64,000 nucleotides of DNA from Flavicella sp965243265 (GTDB lineage: Bacteria; Bacteroidota; Bacteroidia; Flavobacteriales; Flavobacteriaceae): the NCBI GenBank assembly GCA_965243265.1, contig CBDEUL010000006.1, positions 62,001 to 126,000 of the forward strand. Direction: 5' to 3'. Positions 52,968 to 61,312 of the stretch are shown here, in pieces; position 1 is the stretch's first letter; every line of letters begins with the position of its first letter. Made by a program: the position numbers and the translations under genes. A model generated the notes under the pieces. It saw only the letters and a list, made by a program, of their open reading frames with translations, made no database searches and was not told the DNA's origin.

Positions 52968-54730
52968 TCATTCTTTAAAACCTCTAAAGTCAAATCATCA
53001 TTATATTTTAATAGAAAAACAGATTTATTAAATACAGGACCTTTTTCTTGGTCATAATTATATGAATCCTGAATTCTTGTAGAAATCCCTTTATTTAAAG
53101 TTGAGTCTAAAACACCTTCTTCTGTAGACGCCATTCTCATTAAAATATCATATGTAATATCAAACCCACGAATAGCATAGGGAGTTGGGTATGTTTTATT
53201 TATTTTTTCGTATTTCTCATAAAAGGAATGTACTTTCGGCAAAGTGTCATTAAAAACACCTGAAGAGGCATATGTTACATTCAACCGTGCTAAATTATTA
53301 TTTGCTGTACTTGAAAAGTTTTTCCCTTTTTCAAAAGCAAACATTCTAACTCCTGGTACATCATCAGAAAGAGATTTTATATTATTAACTACATCTGAAG
53401 TCACAACATTACTATTAGTAGCCATAACAATCCAATTTACATTAAGCGTATCTACAACACTTACAAATTTCTCACGATCAATATATCCATTTTTAGGTTG
53501 TAATATTTTAACTTCATTTAAAGAATCTAATAAATTTAGTTCTTTGGCAATTCTGCTTATTTTAATCCTTGAAGCTTCATCTTCTTCACCTACAATAACT
53601 ATTTGCTCAAAACAATATTTTTCTTTTATATATTTTAAAACCTTCTCTTCAAACAAATCTCTACTTGGTGCTGTTTTTATAATATTCTTAGAAATAAAGT
53701 TTCCTTGCTTAGAGGAATAAAAAGGGTAAACCACCGAAATATCTCCCAATTGATTTGCTACATATTCTACATGCGAGTTATACACTGGTCCAAAAACAAC
53801 ATCTATATTATTAAAAGAACTATCCTTTAAAATCTGTTGAATTGTATCTCTATTATTCTCTGTATCGTAGGCTGATACATTAATTTTTAATCCTTGAGTT
53901 CTTAGTGAATCTATCGCTATTTGAGCCCCTAAATAATAATCTGAAACAATATTGATTAAATTGTTTTTTGCAGAAAAGAGCTGCTCTTTTGAAAGTGTAT
54001 CATTTTTAGAAAACTTAAAAGGTAATAACATAGCTACATTCAACTCCTTGTTATCCGCTATAGTATCTCTAAATACTATTGAAGAAGATAGTGTATCCTT
54101 TAAAAATAAATTTTCATTTATATCAAATAGGTCTTTCTCTCTTATCTTTAAAACCATTCCTAATTTAAGCCCTTCTGATAATTCTGGATTATTACTATTT
54201 AATTCCTCTTTTGTTATTTCGTAACGTTTTGTTAAACTATAATACGTATCACCTTTAACAACCGTATGTATTAAATACCTATGCGTGATAGAATCTAAAT
54301 ATTGTTGTTGTAACTCTTCCTTCGAAACTTCTTTTTCATCAGGAATTGTTAATACCATCCCTATCTTTAGACCTTCTACATCTATTTGTGGATTTTCTTT
54401 TTTTAGAGAATCAATACTTACCTCAAACTTTTTAGAAATTCCATATAATGTTTCTTTAGGTTGAACTATATATGTTTTAGATGCTTTTACAACAACCTCA
54501 TTTTCATCATAATTAACATTTGGCACCAATAAAACTGTATTTGGATTTGGTCTTTTACTGATACCTGGATTTAGTTTAGATAAAGTTTTTGATTTGACAT
54601 CAAATTTCTTTGCTATATCCTTAAGACTTTCCCCTTCTTGTACCGTGTATGAAATGTACTCTTTTTGTTGAGCACAAGCCCCTAAAAAAGAAAATACGCA
54701 TATATATAATAGCAATATTATTTTTTTCAT
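52964..54730 (-). CDS. LysM lipoprotein with a periplasmic-binding (LppC/LivJ-like) domain
   Basis: A 588-residue lipoprotein. The signal peptide ends in FLGAC (Cys19). Three LysM repeats follow, starting ISYTVQEGESLKDIAKKF, KTYIVQPKETLYGISKKF and HTVVKGDTYYSLTKRY, which would bind peptidoglycan. From about residue 230 (LNVAMLLPFKF) the protein has the fold of a type I periplasmic ligand-binding protein: YYLGAQIAIDSL, DVVFGPVYNSHVEYVAN, IVIVGEEDEAS, AIRGFDITYDIL. LpoA of enterobacteria has a related domain and activates PBP1A, so a role in regulating peptidoglycan synthesis is a reasonable inference. The start is the ATG at 54730; a GTG two codons upstream is less likely. Confidence 0.85.
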   Translation of the reverse strand: MKKIILLLYICVFSFLGACAQQKEYISYTVQEGESLKDIAKKFDVKSKTLSKLNPGISKRPNPNTVLLVPNVNYDENEVVVKASKTYIVQPKETLYGISKKFEVSIDSLKKENPQIDVEGLKIGMVLTIPDEKEVSKEELQQQYLDSITHRYLIHTVVKGDTYYSLTKRYEITKEELNSNNPELSEGLKLGMVLKIREKDLFDINENLFLKDTLSSSIVFRDTIADNKELNVAMLLPFKFSKNDTLSKEQLFSAKNNLINIVSDYYLGAQIAIDSLRTQGLKINVSAYDTENNRDTIQQILKDSSFNNIDVVFGPVYNSHVEYVANQLGDISVVYPFYSSKQGNFISKNIIKTAPSRDLFEEKVLKYIKEKYCFEQIVIVGEEDEASRIKISRIAKELNLLDSLNEVKILQPKNGYIDREKFVSVVDTLNVNWIVMATNSNVVTSDVVNNIKSLSDDVPGVRMFAFEKGKNFSSTANNNLARLNVTYASSGVFNDTLPKVHSFYEKYEKINKTYPTPYAIRGFDITYDILMRMASTEEGVLDSTLNKGISTRIQDSYNYDQEKGPVFNKSVFLLKYNDDLTLEVLKND

Positions 54731-54753
54731 AATCACTTTTATTTTTTATACAG

Positions 54754-54802
54754 AATAACCACTCAGAAAAGTATAAAAAAAAACTTAAACTGAATGGTTA
54801 TT
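54754..54802 (-). terminator. Probable terminator of guaA
   Basis: A 13-bp inverted repeat with one mismatch (54754-54766 with 54790-54802) and a long loop carrying a nine-A run, which reads as U-rich on the guaA strand. It lies 28 bases past the guaA stop codon. Confidence 0.45.
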
Positions 54803-54830
54803 ATTTTATTCCTAATAAATCAAATTGATA

Positions 54831-56363
54831 TTATTCCCACTCTATAGTTGCAGGTGGTTTTGAACTAATGTCATAAACAACACGGTTAACACCTTTAACA
54901 CTGTTTATGATTCTATTAGATATTTCTTGTAAAAACTTATATGGTAAATCTACCCAATCAGCTGTCATACCATCTGTAGATTCTACAGCTCGTAGTGCAA
55001 CTGCCTTTTCATATGTACGCTCATCTCCCATTACCCCTACAGATTGTACTGGTAATAAAATAGCACCTGCTTGCCAAACAGAATCATACAATCCATGATC
55101 TTTTAATCCTTGGATAAAAATATGATCTACCTCTTGTAACATTTCTACTTTTTCTGCTGTAATATCTCCTAAAATACGAATTGCTAAACCTGGTCCTGGA
55201 AAAGGGTGACGCCCTAATAATTCAGGATCAATCCCCATAGATTTTCCTGCTCTACGTACTTCATCTTTAAAAATCATACGTAAAGGCTCTACTATTTTCA
55301 ACTTCATAAAGTCTGGCAAACCACCTACATTATGATGTGATTTAATCGTTGCTGAAGGTCCTCCATCTGCTGATACAGATTCTATAACATCTGGATAAAT
55401 AGTTCCTTGGGCTAACCATTTTACGTCTTCAATCAAATGAGCTTCTTCATCAAAAACATCTATAAATGCCTTACCTATCGCTTTACGTTTAGCTTCTGGG
55501 TCAGACAAACCTGCTAATTCTGTTAAAAACCTCTCAGATGCATCTACTCCTTTTACATTTAAGCCCATTCCTTCGTATTGTTTCAATACGCCCTCAAACT
55601 CATTTTTACGTAACAATCCGTTATTAACGAAAATACAGTATAAATTCTCTCCTATCGCTTTATTTAACAATACAGCTGCCACAGTAGAATCAACTCCTCC
55701 AGACAGTCCTAAAACAACCTTATCATTACCTACTTTGTCTTTTATTTCTTGAACTGTAGTTTCAACAAAATTATTTGGTGTCCATTCTTGAGCTACTCCT
55801 GCTATTTTTACCAAAAAGTTTTCTAACAGTTTAGTTCCATCGGTAGAGTGATATACCTCTGGATGAAATTGAATTGCATAAGTATCTTCACCTTTTACAT
55901 GGTATGCTGCATTTTTAACATCCTCTGTACTTGCAATACATTCACAATTTTCTGGTAAATGTAAAATCGTATCTGAATGACTCATCCAAACCTGACTTCC
56001 TTCATTGATTTCATCAAATAATGGATTGGTATGATTCAAATATGACAAATTAGCTCTACCATACTCTCTTGTATTAGATGCTCCTACTTCACCTCCAAAG
56101 AAATGTGCTAAATATTGAGCTCCATAACAAATTCCCAATAAAGGTTTTTTACCTTTTACATCTGATAAGTCTATTTTAGGAGCATTTTCTCCTCTTACAG
56201 AATGTGGTGAACCTGATAAAATAACTGCTTTATAGTCAGCGAAATTGTATTTTTCGCTGTTATATGGGTGAATTTCACAATAAATGTTCAACTCTCTCAC
56301 TCGACGCGCAATCAGCTGCGTAACTTGAGATCCGAAATCTAGAATAAGTACTTTTTGTTGCAT
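54831..56363 (-). CDS. guaA: GMP synthase (glutamine-hydrolysing)
   Basis: A 510-residue enzyme converting XMP to GMP with glutamine and ATP. The class I amidotransferase domain has KVLILDFGSQVTQLIARRVRE at its start and the nucleophile Cys79 in LLGICYGAQY; AIQFHPEVYH supplies His and Glu. The synthetase has the PP-loop VLGLSGGVDSTVAAV, and RHPFPGPGLAIRI follows in the dimerisation domain. It ends in the invariant KPPATIEWE. The ATG at 56363 is chosen over a TTG two codons upstream. A -7-like element ends 4 bases before the ATG, so the message may be almost leaderless. Confidence 0.96.
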   Translation of the reverse strand: MQQKVLILDFGSQVTQLIARRVRELNIYCEIHPYNSEKYNFADYKAVILSGSPHSVRGENAPKIDLSDVKGKKPLLGICYGAQYLAHFFGGEVGASNTREYGRANLSYLNHTNPLFDEINEGSQVWMSHSDTILHLPENCECIASTEDVKNAAYHVKGEDTYAIQFHPEVYHSTDGTKLLENFLVKIAGVAQEWTPNNFVETTVQEIKDKVGNDKVVLGLSGGVDSTVAAVLLNKAIGENLYCIFVNNGLLRKNEFEGVLKQYEGMGLNVKGVDASERFLTELAGLSDPEAKRKAIGKAFIDVFDEEAHLIEDVKWLAQGTIYPDVIESVSADGGPSATIKSHHNVGGLPDFMKLKIVEPLRMIFKDEVRRAGKSMGIDPELLGRHPFPGPGLAIRILGDITAEKVEMLQEVDHIFIQGLKDHGLYDSVWQAGAILLPVQSVGVMGDERTYEKAVALRAVESTDGMTADWVDLPYKFLQEISNRIINSVKGVNRVVYDISSKPPATIEWE

Positions 56364-56366
56364 GCG

Positions 56367-56374
56367 CAAAAATA
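56367..56374 (-). promoter_or_regulatory. -7-like element directly before guaA
   Basis: On the minus strand TATTTTTG fits TAnnTTTG and ends 3 bases before the ATG at 56363. No clear -33 element was found. Confidence 0.4.
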
Positions 56375-56458
56375 AAACTTAATTTAGAAACATCTATCTA
56401 TATCCTTATTTTTTTAACTAGATTTTTAGAGTCTTTTTATCAAAATCTGACATAAAAA

Positions 56459-56486
56459 AAATCGGAACTATTTCTAGTTCCGATTT
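56459..56486 (-). terminator. Terminator of the rpoB-rpoC-DUF3467 unit
   Basis: A perfect 12-bp stem (56459-56470 with 56475-56486) and a 4-base loop, with a run of A before it that becomes a U tract on the minus strand. It lies 24 bases past the DUF3467 stop. Confidence 0.88.
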
Positions 56487-56509
56487 CCAAGTTCTTTCGT
56501 TAAATACTT

Positions 56510-56821
56510 TTACGCCTGTCCTGTTGGTCCAAAATTCATTGGAATAGGAGGTGTTTCTGGCTCATTAATTTTTCCATTGGCTTTTTCAAATCTTTTTACA
56601 TTTTCATCCAATGCTTTTGCCAAACGTTTAGCATGTTCAGGAGTTAAAATAATTCTTGATTTTACTTTTGCCTTTGGGGTACCTGGCATTACGTTAATAA
56701 AATCTACAATAAACTCAGAAACTGAATGATTTATAATTGCCAAGTTAGAATACGTTCCTTCTGCAATAGCTTCATCCAATTCTATATTTAATTGACCTTC
56801 TTTATTTTTTTCTACACTCAT
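56510..56821 (-). CDS. DUF3467 family protein
   Basis: A 103-residue cytoplasmic protein of the Bacteroidota DUF3467 family, which regularly follows rpoC in this phylum. It consists of LNIELDEAIAEGTYSNLAII, HSVSEFIVDFINVMPGTPKAKV, and RIILTPEHAKRLAKALDENV, then a Pro-rich tail. The function is not known; a role with RNA polymerase is inferred from position alone. The frame is open 15 codons further upstream but runs into the hairpin at 56854-56887, so the ATG at 56821 is chosen. Confidence 0.88.
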   Translation of the reverse strand: MSVEKNKEGQLNIELDEAIAEGTYSNLAIINHSVSEFIVDFINVMPGTPKAKVKSRIILTPEHAKRLAKALDENVKRFEKANGKINEPETPPIPMNFGPTGQA

Positions 56822-56853
56822 AATATTATTTTTAAACAATATTAGTAATAAAA

Positions 56854-56887
56854 AAGATTGGTTCACAATTTCTCATGAACCAATCTT
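56854..56887 (-). terminator. Hairpin between rpoC and DUF3467 (partial terminator or attenuator)
   Basis: A perfect 12-bp stem (56854-56865 with 56876-56887), 10-base loop and a run of A after it on the plus strand, which is U on the minus strand. It lies 40 bases past the rpoC stop and ahead of DUF3467, so some polymerase should stop here. Confidence 0.7.
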
Positions 56888-56927
56888 ATATTCTTTTAAA
56901 CAGTGATTAATATCAATGTTTAAATTA

Positions 56928-59900
56928 TTACAAATTCTCTTCGATCTCTTCTTTAGGACCTACAATGATATTGTTGTAATTTCTCATACCTGTACCGGCA
57001 GGAATTCTCTTACCAACAATTACATTTTCTTTCAATCCTTCTAATGAGTCTACTTTACCACTTACAGCTGCTTCATTCAATACTTTTGTAGTTTCCTGGA
57101 AAGAAGCTGCAGAAATGAATGATTTTGTTTGAAGTGAAGCTCTAGTAATACCTTGTAAGATTTGCTCAGCCGTTGCTGGTTGTGCATCTCTAGCAATTAC
57201 TAATTCTTTATCTTCTCTCTTCAAAATTGAATTCTCATCTCTTAATTTACGAGCAGAAATAATCTGACCTGCTTTTAAAGTATCTGATCCTCCAACTTCT
57301 TCGATAACTTTTAATCCGTAAATAGCATCATTTTGCTCAATAAAGTCATTCTTATGAACTAAAGCATTCTCTAAGAATAATGTATCTCCAGAGTCAATAA
57401 TTCTAACTTTACGCATCATTTGACGTACAACTACCTCAAAGTGTTTATCGTTAATTTTTACACCTTGTAAACGGTAAACTTCTTGAATCTCATTAACCAA
57501 GTACTCTTGTACTTTAGATGGTCCTTGAATTTTAAGAATATCATTAGGAGTAGTTGCTCCATCAGATAATGGCATACCTGCTTTAATAAAATCGTTTTCT
57601 TGAACTAGGATTTGACTTGATAATTTTACCAAATACTTTTTAATATCTCCTAATTTAGACTCTACAATAATTTCACGGTTACCACGCTTAATTTTACCAA
57701 AAGAAACAACACCATCTGTTTCAGCTACTACAGCTGGATTAGAAGGGTTACGTGCTTCAAACAATTCTGTTACACGTGGTAAACCTCCTGTAATATCTCC
57801 TGCTTTACCAGACTTACGAGGTATTTTAACTAAGACTTTACCTGATTCTATAACCTCTCCGTCGTCAATCATCAAGTGAGCTCCTAAAGGTAAACTGTAC
57901 GAACGTAAAGCTTCTCCATTTTCTCCCTCAATAATTAATGATGGTATAATTTTTTTATTCTTAGATTCTGTAATTACTTTTTCTTGGAATCCAGTCTGCT
58001 CATCAATTTCAACTAAGTAGTTGATTCCTTTTTCTACATTATCAAAAACAATCTTACCACCAAATTCAGAAACGATAGTACCATTAAAGGCATCCCATTG
58101 ACAAACTACATCTCCTTTTTTGATTTTCTTCTTTCCTTTTACAAAAACATGAGAACCGTAAGGTATATTATTTGTACTCAATACCAATCCTGTAACTTCA
58201 TCAATAACTTTAATTTCAGAAGTTCTAGAGATTACAATATCAACTTTATTTCCTTGTGTATCTTCTCCTTCAACAGTATTTAAATCTTCGATTTCAATTC
58301 TACCATCAAACTTAGCTATTAACTTATTGTCTTCAGAAATGTTTCCTGCTACTCCTCCAACGTGGAATGTTCTTAATGTTAACTGTGTACCAGGCTCTCC
58401 AATTGATTGTGCTGCAATAACACCAACTGATTCTCCTCTTTGAACCATATTACGAGTTGATAAACTCTGACCGTAACAACTAGCACAAATTCCTCTCTTA
58501 GCCTCACATGTTAATGGTGAACGTACTTCAATACTGTCAATTCCTGACTCTTCAATAATTTTAGCCATCTCATCAGTAATTAACTGAGAAGCACCTACTA
58601 AAAGTTCTTTAGAAACTGGGTGGTATACTTCATGTAATGTGAAACGTCCTACAATTCTTTCAGAAAGAGATTCAACAATTTCATCATTTTTCTTTAATGG
58701 AGCTACTTCTAACCCTCTTAACGTACCACAATCATCTTCGTTTACAATTACATCTTGTGCAACATCAACTAAACGACGTGTTAAATATCCTGCATCGGCT
58801 GTTTTTAAGGCTGTATCGGCCAAACCTTTACGGGCACCGTGTGTAGAAATAAAGTACTCTAAAATTGATAACCCTTCCTTAAAGTTCGAAAGAATTGGAT
58901 TTTCAATAATTTCTCCTCCACTTGATGTAGATTTCTTAGGCTTTGCCATCAATCCACGCATACCTGTTAACTGACGGATTTGTTCTTTAGAACCCCTCGC
59001 TCCAGAATCAAGCATCATGTATACTGAGTTAAATCCTTGTTGATCTTCACGCAAACGTTTCATAGATAACTCTGTCAAACGGTTGTTTGTAGACCCCCAA
59101 ATATCAATAACTTGGTTATAACGCTCCTTATTCGTTAACATACCCATGTTATAGTTTGACATAATAACATCAACTTCAGAATTAGCTTCATCAATCATTG
59201 ACTGTTTTTCAGCAGGAATAATAATATCTCCTAAACTAAATGATAATCCCCCTTGAAATGCAAAGGTGAATCCCATTGTTTTAATATCATCTAAGAATTT
59301 ACCTGTGGTAGGAATATCAGTAGCTTTTAAAACACCTCCAATAATATCTCTTAAGTTTTTCTTAGTCAATACTTCGTTAATGTAACCAGCTTTTGCAGGA
59401 ACTACCTCATTAATCAATACTCTACCAACGGTAGTTTTGATAATTCTAGTTACTTGCTCTCCTTTTTCATCAATATCTTGAGTTCTTACTTTAATACCTG
59501 CATTCAAATTAACAGCACCTTCATTGTAGGCTATTATCAATTCTTCTGGAGAATAAAATGTCAACCCTTCACCTTTTACAGGTACTTCTGGAGTAGAAAT
59601 TCTTTCTTTAGTCATATAGTACAATCCAAGTACCATATCCTGAGAAGGAACTGTTACTGGAGCACCATTTGCTGGATTCAAAATATTATGAGAAGCTAAC
59701 AATAATAATTGAGCTTCTAAGATTGCTTCTGGTCCTAATGGTAAGTGAACTGCCATTTGATCCCCATCAAAATCGGCATTAAATGCCGCACACGCCAATG
59801 GGTGTAATTGAATAGCTTTCCCTTCAATTAATTTTGGTTGGAACGCTTGGATACCCAAACGGTGAAGTGTAGGCGCACGGTTTAGTAATACTGGATGCCC

Positions 59901-61202
59901 TTTTAAAACATTCTCCAAAATATCCCAAACTACTGGCTCTTTCTTATCTATAATTTTCTTTGCAGATTTTACTGTTTTTACAATACCTCTTTCTATCAAC
60001 TTACGTATAATAAATGGTTTGTATAATTCAGCTGCCATATCTTTTGGCAATCCACATTCAGACAATTGCATTTCTGGTCCAACAACAATTACAGAACGTG
60101 CAGAATAATCAACACGTTTCCCTAATAAGTTTTGACGGAAACGACCTTGTTTACCTTTTAATGAATCTGATAAAGATTTTAAAGGTCTGTTAGATTCTGT
60201 TTTTACTGCAGATGCTTTACGTGTGTTATCAAATAATGAATCTACTGATTCTTGTAACATACGTTTTTCGTTACGCAAAATAACCTCTGGAGCTTGAATT
60301 TCCATCAATCTCTTTAAACGGTTATTACGTATAATTACTCTACGGTATAAATCATTTAAATCTGATGTCGCAAAACGACCACCATCTAGAGGTACTAAAG
60401 GACGTAATTCTGGTGGTATTACCGGAATTGCTTTTAAGATCATCCATGCTGGATTATTCTCTCTATTTTTAGCTGAATCTCTAAATGCTTCTACAACATT
60501 CAAACGCTTTAAAGCTTCTGTTTTACGTTGTTTAGAAGTTTCTGTATTTGCTTTGTGTCTTAATTCATAAGACAACGTATCTAAATCTATTCTGTCTAAT
60601 AGGTCTATCAAACATTCTGCTCCCATCTTAGCGATGAATTTGTTTGGATCAGAATCTTCTAAATACCTATTTTCCATAGGAATTGTTTCTAAAATATCTA
60701 AGTACTCTTCTTCAGTTAAGAAGTCCATTTTTTGCAATGGAGTACCGTCTAAGTTAGATGCAATACCTGGTTGAATTACTACGTAACGCTCGTAGTAAAT
60801 AATCATGTCTAATTTTTTAGATGGCAAACCTAAAAGGTATCCCATTTTATTAGGCAATGATCTAAAGTACCAAATATGAGCAATAGGCACTACTAAGTTA
60901 ATATGTCCTACTCTATCTCTACGTACTTTTTTCTCTGTTACTTCTACACCACAACGATCACAAACAATTCCTTTATAACGAATTCTCTTGTATTTTCCAC
61001 AAGCACATTCAAAATCCTTAATAGGACCAAAAATACGCTCACAAAATAAACCATCTCTTTCAGGTTTATGTGTACGGTAGTTTATTGTTTCTGGTTTTAA
61101 AACCTCTCCTTTAGAAATGTCTAAAATAGACTCAGGAGATGCTAAACCAATTGATATTTTACTGAATTTTTTTACAGTGTATTTATCTTCTTTTCTTGCC
61201 AT
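56928..61202 (-). CDS. rpoC: DNA-directed RNA polymerase beta' subunit
   Basis: The 1424-residue largest subunit of RNA polymerase. The N-terminal zinc ribbon has Cys66, Cys68, Cys81 and Cys84 (FECACGKYKR and VCDRCGVEV). The catalytic motif NADFDGDQM begins at residue 475 and holds the three Mg-binding aspartates. The second zinc site (CEAKRGICASCYG) and the trigger-loop region GEPGTQLTLRTFHVGG are intact. Length and the absence of large insertions agree with Bacteroidota RpoC. It starts 110 bases after the rpoB stop; the gap holds a hairpin. Confidence 0.97.
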   Translation of the reverse strand: MARKEDKYTVKKFSKISIGLASPESILDISKGEVLKPETINYRTHKPERDGLFCERIFGPIKDFECACGKYKRIRYKGIVCDRCGVEVTEKKVRRDRVGHINLVVPIAHIWYFRSLPNKMGYLLGLPSKKLDMIIYYERYVVIQPGIASNLDGTPLQKMDFLTEEEYLDILETIPMENRYLEDSDPNKFIAKMGAECLIDLLDRIDLDTLSYELRHKANTETSKQRKTEALKRLNVVEAFRDSAKNRENNPAWMILKAIPVIPPELRPLVPLDGGRFATSDLNDLYRRVIIRNNRLKRLMEIQAPEVILRNEKRMLQESVDSLFDNTRKASAVKTESNRPLKSLSDSLKGKQGRFRQNLLGKRVDYSARSVIVVGPEMQLSECGLPKDMAAELYKPFIIRKLIERGIVKTVKSAKKIIDKKEPVVWDILENVLKGHPVLLNRAPTLHRLGIQAFQPKLIEGKAIQLHPLACAAFNADFDGDQMAVHLPLGPEAILEAQLLLLASHNILNPANGAPVTVPSQDMVLGLYYMTKERISTPEVPVKGEGLTFYSPEELIIAYNEGAVNLNAGIKVRTQDIDEKGEQVTRIIKTTVGRVLINEVVPAKAGYINEVLTKKNLRDIIGGVLKATDIPTTGKFLDDIKTMGFTFAFQGGLSFSLGDIIIPAEKQSMIDEANSEVDVIMSNYNMGMLTNKERYNQVIDIWGSTNNRLTELSMKRLREDQQGFNSVYMMLDSGARGSKEQIRQLTGMRGLMAKPKKSTSSGGEIIENPILSNFKEGLSILEYFISTHGARKGLADTALKTADAGYLTRRLVDVAQDVIVNEDDCGTLRGLEVAPLKKNDEIVESLSERIVGRFTLHEVYHPVSKELLVGASQLITDEMAKIIEESGIDSIEVRSPLTCEAKRGICASCYGQSLSTRNMVQRGESVGVIAAQSIGEPGTQLTLRTFHVGGVAGNISEDNKLIAKFDGRIEIEDLNTVEGEDTQGNKVDIVISRTSEIKVIDEVTGLVLSTNNIPYGSHVFVKGKKKIKKGDVVCQWDAFNGTIVSEFGGKIVFDNVEKGINYLVEIDEQTGFQEKVITESKNKKIIPSLIIEGENGEALRSYSLPLGAHLMIDDGEVIESGKVLVKIPRKSGKAGDITGGLPRVTELFEARNPSNPAVVAETDGVVSFGKIKRGNREIIVESKLGDIKKYLVKLSSQILVQENDFIKAGMPLSDGATTPNDILKIQGPSKVQEYLVNEIQEVYRLQGVKINDKHFEVVVRQMMRKVRIIDSGDTLFLENALVHKNDFIEQNDAIYGLKVIEEVGGSDTLKAGQIISARKLRDENSILKREDKELVIARDAQPATAEQILQGITRASLQTKSFISAASFQETTKVLNEAAVSGKVDSLEGLKENVIVGKRIPAGTGMRNYNNIIVGPKEEIEENL

Positions 61203-61268
61203 GGTATATATGGATTCGAATTTAAATGTAAATATTTTTTATACGTTTTTAGACTTTCATAATTATTA

Positions 61269-61296
61269 TAGAGAAGAGCTTTAAAACCCTTCTCTA
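61269..61296 (-). terminator. Hairpin between rpoB and rpoC
   Basis: An 8-bp perfect stem (61269-61276 with 61289-61296), extendable by two wobble or Watson-Crick pairs inward. It has no strong U tract, so it is more likely an RNA stability or processing element than a full terminator. Confidence 0.5.
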
Positions 61297-61312
61297 CAAT
61301 ATATTATATATG

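Noticed and set aside
61269..61296. Strong terminator separating rpoB and rpoC
   Set aside because: The stem is only 8-10 bp and lacks a U tract; rpoB and rpoC are normally cotranscribed, so it was listed as a hairpin only.
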